Assembly (NCBI RefSeq): GCF_022898935.1
Contig: NZ_JALIRP010000011.1
Span: 62,001-126,000 of the forward strand
Direction: 5' to 3'
Source of the DNA: Paenibacillus mangrovi
GTDB lineage: Bacteria; Bacillota; Bacilli; Paenibacillales; Paenibacillaceae
DNA: 64,000 bases
Shown here: positions 44,116-52,890 of the stretch, piece by piece
Position numbering within the stretch: position 1 is the first letter of the stretch
How the letters are laid out: every line of letters starts with the position of its first letter
Translations under genes and position numbers: made by a program
The notes under the pieces: generated by a model
The model's input: only the letters and a program-made list of their open reading frames with translations
Told to the model about the DNA's origin: nothing
The model's database searches: none

Positions 44116-44124
44116 TGGTATGAT
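44116..44124 (+). promoter_or_regulatory. extended -10 element upstream of tatA
   Basis: TG-G-TATGAT, with no strong -35. It gives a leader of about 135 bases before tatA. Confidence 0.4.
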
Positions 44125-44266
44125 GTGTTTGTGGCAAAATTTTGTCTAAATTAAAAGAATATAATGTCTTTTCAATAACAACGTGTGATTCTCTTTGCGC
44201 AATAAATCTAAGAGCAACAGACAAGCTTCTTGTTTAAGAATAAAGCAACAGAGAGGAGAATTCGAT

Positions 44267-44539
44267 ATGCTGAACGGTATTGGCGTACCCGGAATTATTT
44301 TGCTGGTGATTTTGGCGTTACTCTTATTCGGGCCGAACAAGCTTCCTGAGCTCGGACGTGCGGTAGGACGTACCTTCCGTGAATTCAAGGACGGAACACG
44401 TGAAATCCTTGGTGAAGATGATGCTGCTGCTCGCAAGAGCGAACCGGCTAAACCGCTGGCCGTTGCTCCGGTTGAAGCACAGGTTGCAGCTCCGGTAGCT
44501 TCGCAGAGCACTGCTGACAACAAACGTCTTCCCGAATAG
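44267..44539 (+). CDS. tatA: twin-arginine translocase subunit TatA
   Basis: 90-residue TatA/E: one TM helix (residues 5-22, LNGIGVPGIILLVILALLLF), the FGPNKLPELGRAVGR amphipathic helix, then FREFKDGTREILG and an Ala/Pro tail. ATG 44267 is preceded by AGAGGAG; an in-frame TTG at 44195 has no support. tatC follows after a weak hairpin. Confidence 0.95.
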   Translation: MLNGIGVPGIILLVILALLLFGPNKLPELGRAVGRTFREFKDGTREILGEDDAAARKSEPAKPLAVAPVEAQVAAPVASQSTADNKRLPE

Positions 44540-44578
44540 TTCTTTATTGTAAAGAAAATAGGCTGAATGGATTGTGGA

Positions 44579-44609
44579 ATCCCTTCCGTGCGGGGAGGGA
44601 TTTTGTTTT
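44579..44609 (+). terminator. hairpin between tatA and tatC
   Basis: AATCCCTTCC / GGGGAGGGATT with T-rich tail (TTTTGTTTTG). It may lower tatC expression relative to tatA. Confidence 0.65.
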
Positions 44610-44643
44610 GTCCGCAGGGCAGAAGAGATAGGATGGTGACAGA

Positions 44644-45429
44644 ATGTCTGATAATCAGGGAGAAATGTCGATTGTCGATCACCTTGGGGAGTTGCGGAAG
44701 CGCATCATTTACATTCTGGTCGTTCTGCTGGTGGGCCTGATCATCGGCCTGGTCTGCGCCAATCCCATTTACAAGTATCTGATCAGCGTGGACACGGCCA
44801 AGAACTTCCAGCTTAATGCTTTTGCGTTCTGGGACGGCATCGGTATGTATATGAAAATCGCCATGGTTGTGGCGCTCGTATTGACCATTCCGTTTACAGC
44901 GTACCAGCTGTGGGCGTTTGTGAGTCCCGGTCTTCGTGAGGTCGAACGCAAAGCGGCTCTCCGGTATGTTCCTTACGCATTTATTTTATTTGTGATCGGT
45001 ATGGCATTCGGATATTATGTGGTTTTCCCGATGGCGCTGGGCTTCACGACGACCATCACGAAAAATATGGGACTGGCGGAAACCTACGGTATTTCCCAAT
45101 ATTTTAACTTTATGTTCACACTGGTCGTGCCGATCGCGCTGCTGTTCGAGCTACCGCTGATCGTCATGTTCCTGACCAAGCTGAGAATCTTGAATCCACG
45201 CAGGCTGCGTAAAATGCGTAAGATGTCTTATTTTGCGCTGGTGTTCATCGCTGTGGTCATTACCCCGCCGGATTTCATTTCAGATTTTCTGGTGACGATT
45301 CCGCTGCTGCTGCTCTACGAGTTTAGCGTGTACCTGTCCTCGGCGGTGTACCGGAAACAGCTCGCGGCCGATGAAGCGGCCGATGAAGCGGCCGAAGAGA
45401 GATATGCGTTTCCTGCTAACCTGGAATAA
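44644..45429 (+). CDS. tatC: twin-arginine translocase subunit TatC
   Basis: 261-residue multi-TM receptor for folded RR-precursors. Six TM helices are seen, and typical motifs are VDHLGELRKRIIY (N terminus), FTAYQLWAFVSPGL and VITPPDFISDF. The tail carries an ADEAADEAAEE repeat coded by two direct copies of GCCGATGAAGCG. ATG 44644 follows GATGGTGAC. A terminator comes next. Confidence 0.96.
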   Translation: MSDNQGEMSIVDHLGELRKRIIYILVVLLVGLIIGLVCANPIYKYLISVDTAKNFQLNAFAFWDGIGMYMKIAMVVALVLTIPFTAYQLWAFVSPGLREVERKAALRYVPYAFILFVIGMAFGYYVVFPMALGFTTTITKNMGLAETYGISQYFNFMFTLVVPIALLFELPLIVMFLTKLRILNPRRLRKMRKMSYFALVFIAVVITPPDFISDFLVTIPLLLLYEFSVYLSSAVYRKQLAADEAADEAAEERYAFPANLE

Positions 45430-45469
45430 TCAACATTTTCATAGGATGAGAATCATCCATACATGATCA

Positions 45470-45510
45470 AGAGCAATCTTCTCCGCCGCGGGAAGAAGGC
45501 TCTTTTTCTT
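45470..45510 (+). terminator. Rho-independent terminator after tatC
   Basis: AGAGC...CTTCTCC / GGGAAGAAGGCTCT with GCCGC loop and TTTTTCTTTTT. Confidence 0.8.
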
Positions 45511-45688
45511 TTTAAAAGAGAAGAGTCTCTCTTCTAAATTTTATTTGCGTTTCTCTGGCATATTTTAAAATGGGGTGGATAGAATGATGGAGTATGAGTA
45601 AAGAAAGCTTGCTCAGCTGAGGAAGGACAAGCCCTGGTTCATGCAATTGAAAAAGTGCGGAATTCTTTGAAAAATACATTAAGAGGAC

Positions 45689-45717
45689 TTGAAATCTGTG
45701 CCCAAGTTGAGTATCAT
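45689..45717 (+). promoter_or_regulatory. sigma-A promoter of groES-groEL
   Basis: TTGAAA (45689-45694), 17-base spacer, TATCAT (45712-45717). The CIRCE element begins 12 bases after the -10. Confidence 0.65.
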
Positions 45718-45728
45718 AAAAGTGGTTG

Positions 45729-45755
45729 TTAGCACTAGAGGTTGTCGAGTGCTAA
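45729..45755. promoter_or_regulatory. CIRCE operator (HrcA)
   Basis: TTAGCACTA-N9-GAGTGCTAA, matching the consensus TTAGCACTC-N9-GAGTGCTAA except for one base in the left arm. It overlaps the start of transcription of groES-groEL. Confidence 0.95.
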
Positions 45756-45815
45756 TACATAACGACAACAATGCTGTTACAGAATCACAACATATTAACA
45801 AGGAGGCTATTTTTC

Positions 45816-46097
45816 ATGATCAAACCTTTAGGTGACCGCGTATTGGTAGAACCGATCCAACAAGAGGAAACAACTTCTTTCGGGATTGTCCTTCCGGACT
45901 CTGCAAAAGAGAAGCCGCAAGAAGGTAAGATTATCGCTGTTGGCGGCGGAGCTGTAAAAGACGGAGTGCGCGTTCCTTTGGAAGTCAAAGAAGGCGACCG
46001 TGTTCTTTTCTCCAAATATGCCGGAACAGAGATCAAGTATGAAGGTAAAGAATATCTGATTATGAAAGAAAGCGACATTCATGCAATCGTAGGCTAA
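45816..46097 (+). CDS. groES: co-chaperonin GroES
   Basis: 93-residue Hsp10 cap of the GroEL chamber. Typical MIKPLGDRVLVEPIQQEE, the mobile loop TTSFGIVLPDSAKEKPQEG, and VLFSKYAGTEIK. ATG 45816 follows AAGGAGG; the frame runs upstream to 45771 without support. First gene of the CIRCE-controlled operon. Confidence 0.98.
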   Translation: MIKPLGDRVLVEPIQQEETTSFGIVLPDSAKEKPQEGKIIAVGGGAVKDGVRVPLEVKEGDRVLFSKYAGTEIKYEGKEYLIMKESDIHAIVG

Positions 46098-46156
46098 GGC
46101 CTGAACATAGGATCAAGCGAAATACCAACACTATTTTATGGGAGGTTTTTATCAAC

Positions 46157-47785
46157 ATGGCAAAAGATATCCGTTTCAGTGAAGATGCACGCCGCTCCAT
46201 GCTGCGTGGTGTAGACGCTTTGGCTAACGCTGTAAAAGTGACGCTCGGACCTAAAGGCCGCAACGTCGTTCTTGAGAAAAAATTCGGCAGCCCGCTCATT
46301 ACTAATGACGGTGTGACGATCGCAAAAGAAATCGAACTGGAAGACGCTTTTGAAAACATGGGCGCTCAGCTCGTTAAAGAAGTAGCTACCAAGACGAACG
46401 ATGTTGCCGGTGACGGTACAACGACTGCAACAGTTCTGGCTCAAGCCATGATCCGCGAAGGTCTGAAAAACGTAACTGCAGGCGCTAACCCTATGGTTGT
46501 CCGCAAAGGTATCGACAAAGCGGTTAAAGCAGCTGTTGCTGAACTGAAAAACATCGCGATCGCGGTTAACGATAACCAAAAAATCGCTCAAGTCGCTGCA
46601 ATCTCCGCTGCTGACGAAGAAGTGGGCCAACTGATCGCTGAAGCGATGGAAAAAGTGGGCAACGACGGCGTTATCACAGTCGAAGAATCCCGCGGATTCA
46701 ACACCGAGATGGAAGTCGTGGAAGGCATGCAGTTCGACCGCGGTTATGTATCTCCTTACATGATCACCGATACGGACAAAATGGAAGCCGTTCTGGACAA
46801 TCCATACATCCTGATCACCGACAAGAAAATCTCCACAACGCAAGAAATCTTGCCATTGCTTGAAAAAATCGTTCAACAAGGTAGACCGCTTGTGATCATC
46901 GCTGAAGACATCGAAGGCGAAGCTCAAGCTATGCTGGTTGTGAACAAACTGCGCGGAACATTCAACGCTGTTGCCGTTAAAGCTCCTGGCTTCGGTGATC
47001 GTCGTGAAGCTATGCTGCAGGATATCGCTGCCCTGACTGGCGGCCAAGTGATCACTGAGAAGCTCGGTCTTGATCTGAAGAGCGCTACCATCGATCAATT
47101 GGGTAACGCACGTCAAGTGCGCGTAACCAAAGAAAACACGACCATTGTGGACGGAAGTGGCGACAAATCCGATATCACAGCTCGTGTGAACCAAATCCGT
47201 GCGCAGCTGGAAGAAACAACTTCCGAGTTCGACAAAGAAAAACTGCAAGAGCGTCTGGCTAAACTGGCTGGCGGCGTAGCGGTTGTCAAAGTTGGCGCTG
47301 CAACCGAAACTGAACTGAAAGAGCGCAAACTGCGCATCGAAGACGCCCTGAACGCAACCCGCGCTGCGGTTGAAGAAGGTATCGTTTCCGGTGGTGGTAC
47401 TGCCCTCGTGAACGTATACAATGCCGTTGCTGCTGTAGACGTGACTGGCGACGAAAGAACAGGCGTGAACATCGTTCTCCGCGCTCTGGAAGAGCCAATC
47501 CGCACCATCGCAGCTAACGCTGGCCAAGAAGGTTCCGTCATCGTGGAACGTCTGAAAAAAGAAGAAGTTGGCGTAGGCTACAACGCTGCGACTGACGAGT
47601 GGGTAAACATGTTTGAAGCTGGAATCGTTGACCCTGCGAAAGTAACCCGTTCTGCTTTGCAAAACGCGGCTTCCGTAGCGGCTATGTTCCTGACTACCGA
47701 GGCAGTCATTGCCGACAAGCCAGAACCAGAAAAGCCAGGCATGCCTGATATGGGCGGCATGGGCGGTATGGGCGGCATGATGTAA
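46157..47785 (+). CDS. groEL: chaperonin GroEL
   Basis: 542-residue Hsp60 that folds proteins in a 14-mer with GroES. KVTLGPKGRNVVLEK, NDVAGDGTTTATVLA, the central apical domain, and a C-terminal GGMGGMGGMM tail are all present. ATG 46157 follows GGGAGG, 60 bases after groES. Codon use is clearly optimised (high GCT, AAA, GAA), as expected for an abundant protein. Confidence 0.99.
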   Translation: MAKDIRFSEDARRSMLRGVDALANAVKVTLGPKGRNVVLEKKFGSPLITNDGVTIAKEIELEDAFENMGAQLVKEVATKTNDVAGDGTTTATVLAQAMIREGLKNVTAGANPMVVRKGIDKAVKAAVAELKNIAIAVNDNQKIAQVAAISAADEEVGQLIAEAMEKVGNDGVITVEESRGFNTEMEVVEGMQFDRGYVSPYMITDTDKMEAVLDNPYILITDKKISTTQEILPLLEKIVQQGRPLVIIAEDIEGEAQAMLVVNKLRGTFNAVAVKAPGFGDRREAMLQDIAALTGGQVITEKLGLDLKSATIDQLGNARQVRVTKENTTIVDGSGDKSDITARVNQIRAQLEETTSEFDKEKLQERLAKLAGGVAVVKVGAATETELKERKLRIEDALNATRAAVEEGIVSGGGTALVNVYNAVAAVDVTGDERTGVNIVLRALEEPIRTIAANAGQEGSVIVERLKKEEVGVGYNAATDEWVNMFEAGIVDPAKVTRSALQNAASVAAMFLTTEAVIADKPEPEKPGMPDMGGMGGMGGMM

Positions 47786-47819
47786 TAAGGGGACTAAAAC
47801 CCTGTAATATCAATATTTT

Positions 47820-47845
47820 AAAGGCTCCCGCGAGGGAGCCTTTTT
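47820..47845 (+). terminator. Rho-independent terminator after groEL
   Basis: AAAGGCTCCC-GCGA-GGGAGCC followed by TTTTT. Confidence 0.92.
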
Positions 47846-47971
47846 CTATAAAATCACGAAAAAATCACATTTTTCATCTCTGCTATCCGACCACATTTCC
47901 GGCATCATACAGGTACCTTATTATCAAGTCAATAGATGATCAAACAATTCATAATCATAGGGGGATGACCC

Positions 47972-49819
47972 ATGTCCAAAATGTATGGGGGAGGCATGCC
48001 GGGTGCGGGCTTTGGCCGGATGAAATTCGATGACGGCCAGCAGAAGCCCAATATTTCGAAGGCCATGCTGCTGCGCATTTTCAATTATTTCAAGCCGTAT
48101 TGGAAACAGACCATGCTTGTGCTGTTTATACTGTTGGTTTCGTCTTTATTGGGGCTGTTGCCGCCCATTCTAATTCAGCGGATCGTCGATCATGCGCTTC
48201 CGGACAAAAATATGAAACTTCTGGTGGAGCTGGTGCTGATTTCGCTGGGAACCACGGTCGTGGCAGGACTGCTGGGCGTATGGCAGAGCTATTTAAATTC
48301 ATTTATCTCTCAAAGCATCGTTTACGATATGAAAAATCAGATGTACACCCATTTGCAGCGGATGCCGCTGCAGTTTTTCTCCGCCGTCAAGCAGGGGGAA
48401 GTCATTACCCGGATGACGAGCGATATTTCAGGCATTCAGGGCGTTTTCAATAGTACGGTGATCAATTTTGCCAGCAATCTGTTCGTGCTTTCCACCACGG
48501 TCGCCACGCTTGTCATCATGAACTGGAAGCTTGCCATCATTGGCATATTGATCGTGCCGTTGTTTATCATACCAACAAGAAAAATGGGCAACGTGCGATG
48601 GAAGCTGGCCAAGCAGACGCAGGAAAAGATGTCTGAACAGAACCATATCATTCAGGAAACGCTGAGCATCAGCGGTTATTTGTTAATGAAGCTGTTCACG
48701 CGGGAAGAGAAGGAATATGACAGCTTCAGAATCATTAACGGGGAATCGGCACGGCTTCAGATCCGGGAATCCATGGCCGGCCGCTGGTTCATGATGATTT
48801 TGTCTACTTTTACGAGCCTGGGACCGATGCTTATTTATCTCTACGGAGGTTATCTGTTTATCCATGGGGAAATTACCGTCGGAGCGATTATTAGTTTTGT
48901 GGCGCTGCTGAGCCGGATTTACGGTCCTTTTGGTCAGATGACGAATCTGTATGTGGATATTAAAAGATCGGTTGCGCTGTTTGAACGTATTTTTGATTAT
49001 TTTGATATGAAGCCGGGGATTGTTAATCGCCCTGATGCCCAGGCGGTGGAGTTGACCAAACAGGATATCGTTTTCGAAGACGTATGTTTTGCGTATCAGA
49101 AGGATAAACAGGCCCTGGAGGACATTTCGTTCACCGCGGCCTCAGGCACGATGACCGCCCTCGTCGGCCCGAGCGGAGCCGGAAAAACGACCATCACCAA
49201 CCTGATTCCGCGGCTTTACGAGATCGATTCCGGAAGCATCCGAATCGGAGGAACGGATATTCGCGACATGACGCTGGAATCCCTGCGCTCACAGATTGGT
49301 CTCGTCACCCAGGATAGCTATCTGTTCAACGGGACGATCAGGGAGAATTTGCTGTACGCCGGCAGCGAAGCAAGCGAGGAGGATATGGTCAAAGCCTGCA
49401 AAGCGGCGTATATTCATGATTTTATCATGGAACTTCCGGATGGTTACGACACGGTCGTCGGGAATCGGGGAATCAAGCTGTCCGGAGGCGAGAAACAGAG
49501 AATTTCCATTGCGAGAGTACTATTGAAAAACCCGTCCGTCATTATTATGGATGAGGCCACTTCATCGCTGGACACGGCATCGGAATATTATATTCAAAGA
49601 GCGATGCATCTCCTACTGCAGGACAAAACCAGCATCGTGATCGCTCACCGCCTCTCCACGATCATGGCCGCCGATAAAATTCTGGTCGTGAAGGATGGAG
49701 CCATTATTGAAGAAGGAAATCATGAGGAACTTTTGCTGAAAAACGGGGTTTATACCGATCTTCACAGCAAGCAGTTTGAACGAAAAGCATTCAGCATGGA
49801 TTCGCAATCGCCTATATGA
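47972..49819 (+). CDS. ABC exporter, fused permease-ATPase
   Basis: 615-residue half-transporter with an N-terminal six-TM exporter domain (about residues 40-330) and a C-terminal ABC ATPase. Walker A is GPSGAGKTTIT, signature LSGGEKQRISIARVL, Walker B VIIMDEATSSLD. The first 30 residues are Met/Gly-rich, as in MsbA/YfiB-like lipid or drug exporters. ATG 47972 follows GGGGGATGACC. Acts probably as a homodimer. Its stop overlaps a dyad at the des promoter. Confidence 0.92.
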   Translation: MSKMYGGGMPGAGFGRMKFDDGQQKPNISKAMLLRIFNYFKPYWKQTMLVLFILLVSSLLGLLPPILIQRIVDHALPDKNMKLLVELVLISLGTTVVAGLLGVWQSYLNSFISQSIVYDMKNQMYTHLQRMPLQFFSAVKQGEVITRMTSDISGIQGVFNSTVINFASNLFVLSTTVATLVIMNWKLAIIGILIVPLFIIPTRKMGNVRWKLAKQTQEKMSEQNHIIQETLSISGYLLMKLFTREEKEYDSFRIINGESARLQIRESMAGRWFMMILSTFTSLGPMLIYLYGGYLFIHGEITVGAIISFVALLSRIYGPFGQMTNLYVDIKRSVALFERIFDYFDMKPGIVNRPDAQAVELTKQDIVFEDVCFAYQKDKQALEDISFTAASGTMTALVGPSGAGKTTITNLIPRLYEIDSGSIRIGGTDIRDMTLESLRSQIGLVTQDSYLFNGTIRENLLYAGSEASEEDMVKACKAAYIHDFIMELPDGYDTVVGNRGIKLSGGEKQRISIARVLLKNPSVIIMDEATSSLDTASEYYIQRAMHLLLQDKTSIVIAHRLSTIMAADKILVVKDGAIIEEGNHEELLLKNGVYTDLHSKQFERKAFSMDSQSPI

Positions 49820-49829
49820 CATTTGTCAT
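49816..49829. promoter_or_regulatory. dyad upstream of des, candidate DesR site
   Basis: ATGACA-TT-TGTCAT, about 130 bases before the desaturase gene. A TATACT -10 (49876-49881) lacks a -35 at the proper distance, as expected for an activated promoter. Assignment to DesR is inference. Confidence 0.45.
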
Positions 49830-49948
49830 ACTCCCTACCTGATGTTCATGACTACCCGGGCAACAGGTTGTTTCCTATACTGAGAATAGAAGACGTTCAT
49901 GGATATGCCGTGGCGGTTTCCATGCATCCACTCAGGGAGGAAGACATA

Positions 49949-51007
49949 ATGACGACGGAATCGAAAGTAAAGAATTTAAGAAGAGAGATGACTCCCTTTG
50001 AAAAAAGCAATACGAAGTCGAGCATCTGGCAGATCGTATCAACGATTGGCCCAGTGTTATTACTCTGGTACTCCGCATATTTAAGCTTGTCTGTATCGTA
50101 TTGGATTACCCTTCCCATTCTGATTATTGCATCGGGGTTCGTGATCCGGACGTTCATCATATTCCACGACTGCTGTCATTACTCATTCTTTCAGAACCGG
50201 CTGGCGAATGAAATCCTGGGTAACATTACGGGTGTCCTCACGCTGGTTCCGTATCAGCAGTGGAAGAACACGCATTCCATTCATCATGCTACTAGCAGCA
50301 ACCTGGATAAACGAGGTATCGGCGATATGTGGGTGATGACGGTGAACGAATATGCCGCTGCACCTTTTATGCGTCGCATGGCTTACCGTTTCTATCGCAA
50401 TCCTGTGGTCATGCTTGGTCTTGGACCGATTTTCGTGTTTGTGCTGTCATACCGTTTTAACCGCAAAGGAGCGAAGCGGAAGGAACGCCTCAACACTTAT
50501 GTGATGAATGCTTCGATCGCAATCCTGTATGCATTGCTCTGCTGGGCTGTTGGATGGCAGGCATTTATGATGATTCAGCTTCCCATTATATTCGTTTCCG
50601 GGATGCTCGGAATCTGGTTATTCTATGTACAGCATCAGTTTGAGGATTCTTATTTCGAAAATGAAGAAGAATGGAGCTACGTGAAGGCGGCGGTGGAAGG
50701 AAGCTCGTATTATAAGCTGCCAAAATTGTTACAATGGTTAACAGGTAACATTGGCTTTCATCATGTTCATCATCTGAGCCCGAAGGTTCCTAATTACAAC
50801 CTGGAGAAGGCGCATAATTCAACGCCGCCGCTGCAGAAGGCCACGACGATTACGCTGCTTACGAGCTTGGTTTCTTTGAAATTTCGTCTGTGGGACGAGC
50901 AGAACAAGGCTTTCATTAGCTTCAAGCAGTTCAAAAGTTCCATTCAAAAAGCTAAACACGAAACGAAACCCATGCCAAGCCCAAGGGCAAGCATACAAGG
51001 GGAATAA
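49949..51007 (+). CDS. des: membrane fatty acid desaturase
   Basis: 352-residue acyl-lipid desaturase that adds a cis double bond to membrane lipids when the temperature falls. Three His boxes are seen: HDCCH (about residue 73), HSIHHATSS (about 110) and HHVHH (about 271). Four TM helices flank them. ATG 49949 has AGGGAGG upstream; the frame is open to 49823 but lacks a second site. It is followed by the desK-desR two-component genes, as in B. subtilis. Confidence 0.95.
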   Translation: MTTESKVKNLRREMTPFEKSNTKSSIWQIVSTIGPVLLLWYSAYLSLSVSYWITLPILIIASGFVIRTFIIFHDCCHYSFFQNRLANEILGNITGVLTLVPYQQWKNTHSIHHATSSNLDKRGIGDMWVMTVNEYAAAPFMRRMAYRFYRNPVVMLGLGPIFVFVLSYRFNRKGAKRKERLNTYVMNASIAILYALLCWAVGWQAFMMIQLPIIFVSGMLGIWLFYVQHQFEDSYFENEEEWSYVKAAVEGSSYYKLPKLLQWLTGNIGFHHVHHLSPKVPNYNLEKAHNSTPPLQKATTITLLTSLVSLKFRLWDEQNKAFISFKQFKSSIQKAKHETKPMPSPRASIQGE

Positions 51008-51072
51008 CCTCCCGTCACCGATTATGATAAAATAAACGTAACCTATCGATAGCATGCCATGGAGGAACCGCC

Positions 51073-52215
51073 TTGCAGAAATGGTATCAAATTTTCCACA
51101 GGAGCACTGGACTTAGTCCCTATGTGTGGGTCGTCTTTTATATTCTCCCTTTTTATTTCATTTTTCGATCTTCGTCAATGGTTCATGCGGTGTTTGGCGT
51201 TCTGATGATTCTGGCCTTTTTTGGATGCTATGTGCTGTCCTTTGTCTCTAAGGGCTGGATGGTGTACTTTTGGACATCCATTCAGATGCTGATCTCGATC
51301 GCGATGACGCTGCTTTTCGGTTACGTATATTTCGCGCTCTTCGTCGCGTTCTTTATCGGCAATATCCATCATCGGGTTGGATTTGTGGTACTGTATACCC
51401 TTCATCTTGTCACGACGATCGCAACGATTAACTATGGCTACGTTACAAAAGATCCTGTTATGATTGCGCAAATCCCGTTTGTGCTGATCAGTCTCATAGC
51501 AGTGATTCTGCTGCCCGTTACCACATACTACCGGAACAAGCGGGAAAAACTTGAGATACAGCTGGAGGACGCTAACAAACGGATTTCCGAGCTGGTGAAG
51601 CTGGAGGAACGTCAGAGAATCGCCCGTGATCTGCATGATACGCTGGGACAGAAGCTTTCCCTTATCGGGCTAAAGAGTGATTTGGCCGGCAGATTAATGA
51701 GGACTAACCCGGCCCAGGCGGAGGCCGAGATCAACGATGTGCGTCAAACGGCCAGAAACGCTCTCAATGAGGTGCGGGATATGGTTACGAAAATGCGCGG
51801 CACGCGCCTGGAGGATGAGATGTTCCGCATCAAACAGATCCTGAAGGCAGCGGAGATTGAATTCATGCTGACGGGAGACCCGATTCTAAGCAACACATCG
51901 CTTCTGGTAGAAAATGTGCTCAGCATGTGTTTGAAGGAAGCGGTAACGAACGTGGTCAAGCACAGCAATGCTACGGTCTGCTCGATCATCATCGATTCGT
52001 CAACAACGGAGCTGACGATTCAAATTATAGATAATGGAATTGGTATGGGAGGGGATTCGCTTCTGGTCAGAGGGAGCGGACTGCGCGGAATGAAAGAACG
52101 GCTGGAATTCGTGAACGGCAGCATGGAGGTGGCTTCGAACCAAGACCCTGGAACGAAGATTATCATAAAAGTGCCGAACATCGTGAAACACCCGAATAAG
52201 GAGGTGGTACTGTGA
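51073..52215 (+). CDS. desK: thermosensor histidine kinase DesK
   Basis: 380-residue kinase with four to five N-terminal TM helices (residues 15-155), a coiled-coil linker (KLEIQLEDANKRISEL) and a HisKA_3 domain. The phosphorylated His in RIARDLHDTLGQKL is residue 188, the same number as in B. subtilis DesK. The ATP lid region is VVKHSNATVC and DNGIGMG. TTG 51073 follows GGAGGAACC. It senses membrane thickness and fluidity and phosphorylates DesR in the cold. It overlaps desR by 4 bases. Confidence 0.94.
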   Translation: MQKWYQIFHRSTGLSPYVWVVFYILPFYFIFRSSSMVHAVFGVLMILAFFGCYVLSFVSKGWMVYFWTSIQMLISIAMTLLFGYVYFALFVAFFIGNIHHRVGFVVLYTLHLVTTIATINYGYVTKDPVMIAQIPFVLISLIAVILLPVTTYYRNKREKLEIQLEDANKRISELVKLEERQRIARDLHDTLGQKLSLIGLKSDLAGRLMRTNPAQAEAEINDVRQTARNALNEVRDMVTKMRGTRLEDEMFRIKQILKAAEIEFMLTGDPILSNTSLLVENVLSMCLKEAVTNVVKHSNATVCSIIIDSSTTELTIQIIDNGIGMGGDSLLVRGSGLRGMKERLEFVNGSMEVASNQDPGTKIIIKVPNIVKHPNKEVVL

Positions 52216-52811
52216 TTCGAATTGTAATCGCTGAAGACCAGCGGATGGTGCTTGGCGCGCTTGCTTCGCTGGTTAATTTGGAAGAGGATATGCAGGTCGT
52301 GGGCCAAGCAAGCAACGGTGAGGATGCCGTGAAGCTGGTTCGCCAGTTGAAGCCGGATATTTGTATTATGGATATTGAGATGCCAGGGAAGAGCGGACTT
52401 GAGGCTGCCGAGGAGCTGAAGGGCAGCGGCTGCAAAGTGATGATCCTGACGACTTTTGCGCGGTTCGGATATTTCGAACGGGCTATTAAAGCCGGAGCGA
52501 ATGGATATTTGCTGAAGGACAGCCCTAGTGAGGAATTGGCGGAATCCATACGGAGTATCATGGCAGGAAGGCGAATCTATGCTTCGGAGCTGGTAGATGA
52601 TGCCTCTGGAGAGGAAAATCCGCTGACCCAGCGGGAGAAGGACGTCATCGGACTGATCGCGGATGGGAGAAACACGAAGGAAATTGCCAGTCAATTGCAT
52701 ATCACGCAAGGTACCGTGAGGAACTACATTTCCGTCATTCTCGATAAACTCCAAGTCACGAACCGGGTGGAAGCAATTACGCGTTTTAAAGAGAAGGGCT
52801 GGTTCAAATGA
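52212..52811 (+). CDS. desR: cold-response regulator DesR
   Basis: 199-residue NarL/LuxR-type response regulator. The receiver has the acceptor Asp54 in ICIMDIEMPGKSG, Lys in YLLKDSPSEEL, and the C-terminal HTH LTQREKDVIGLIADGRNTKE, then IASQLHITQGTVRNYISVIL. GTG 52212 overlaps desK. It would activate the nearby des promoter. A bidirectional terminator follows. Confidence 0.95.
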   Translation: MIRIVIAEDQRMVLGALASLVNLEEDMQVVGQASNGEDAVKLVRQLKPDICIMDIEMPGKSGLEAAEELKGSGCKVMILTTFARFGYFERAIKAGANGYLLKDSPSEELAESIRSIMAGRRIYASELVDDASGEENPLTQREKDVIGLIADGRNTKEIASQLHITQGTVRNYISVILDKLQVTNRVEAITRFKEKGWFK

Positions 52812-52830
52812 CTGTAAAATTTGCAAAAAA

Positions 52831-52869
52831 CCGTTAAGTACAACAATCCATGTACTTGACGGTTTTTTT
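52831..52869. terminator. bidirectional terminator between desR and AraC gene
   Basis: CCGTTAAGTACA / TGTACTTGACGG (one mismatch) with A-run before and T-run after. Confidence 0.9.
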
Positions 52870-52890
52870 GCTAAACATCCACTTTTACAA

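Noticed and set aside
45361..45411. Tandem repeat in tatC as a phase-variation tract
   Set aside because: Two 12-base units keep the frame and only lengthen an acidic tail; no sign of switching.
46136..47662. Long minus-strand open frame opposite groEL (about 500 codons)
   Set aside because: Shadow of the strongly biased groEL codon use; Phe- and His-rich translation without any domain.
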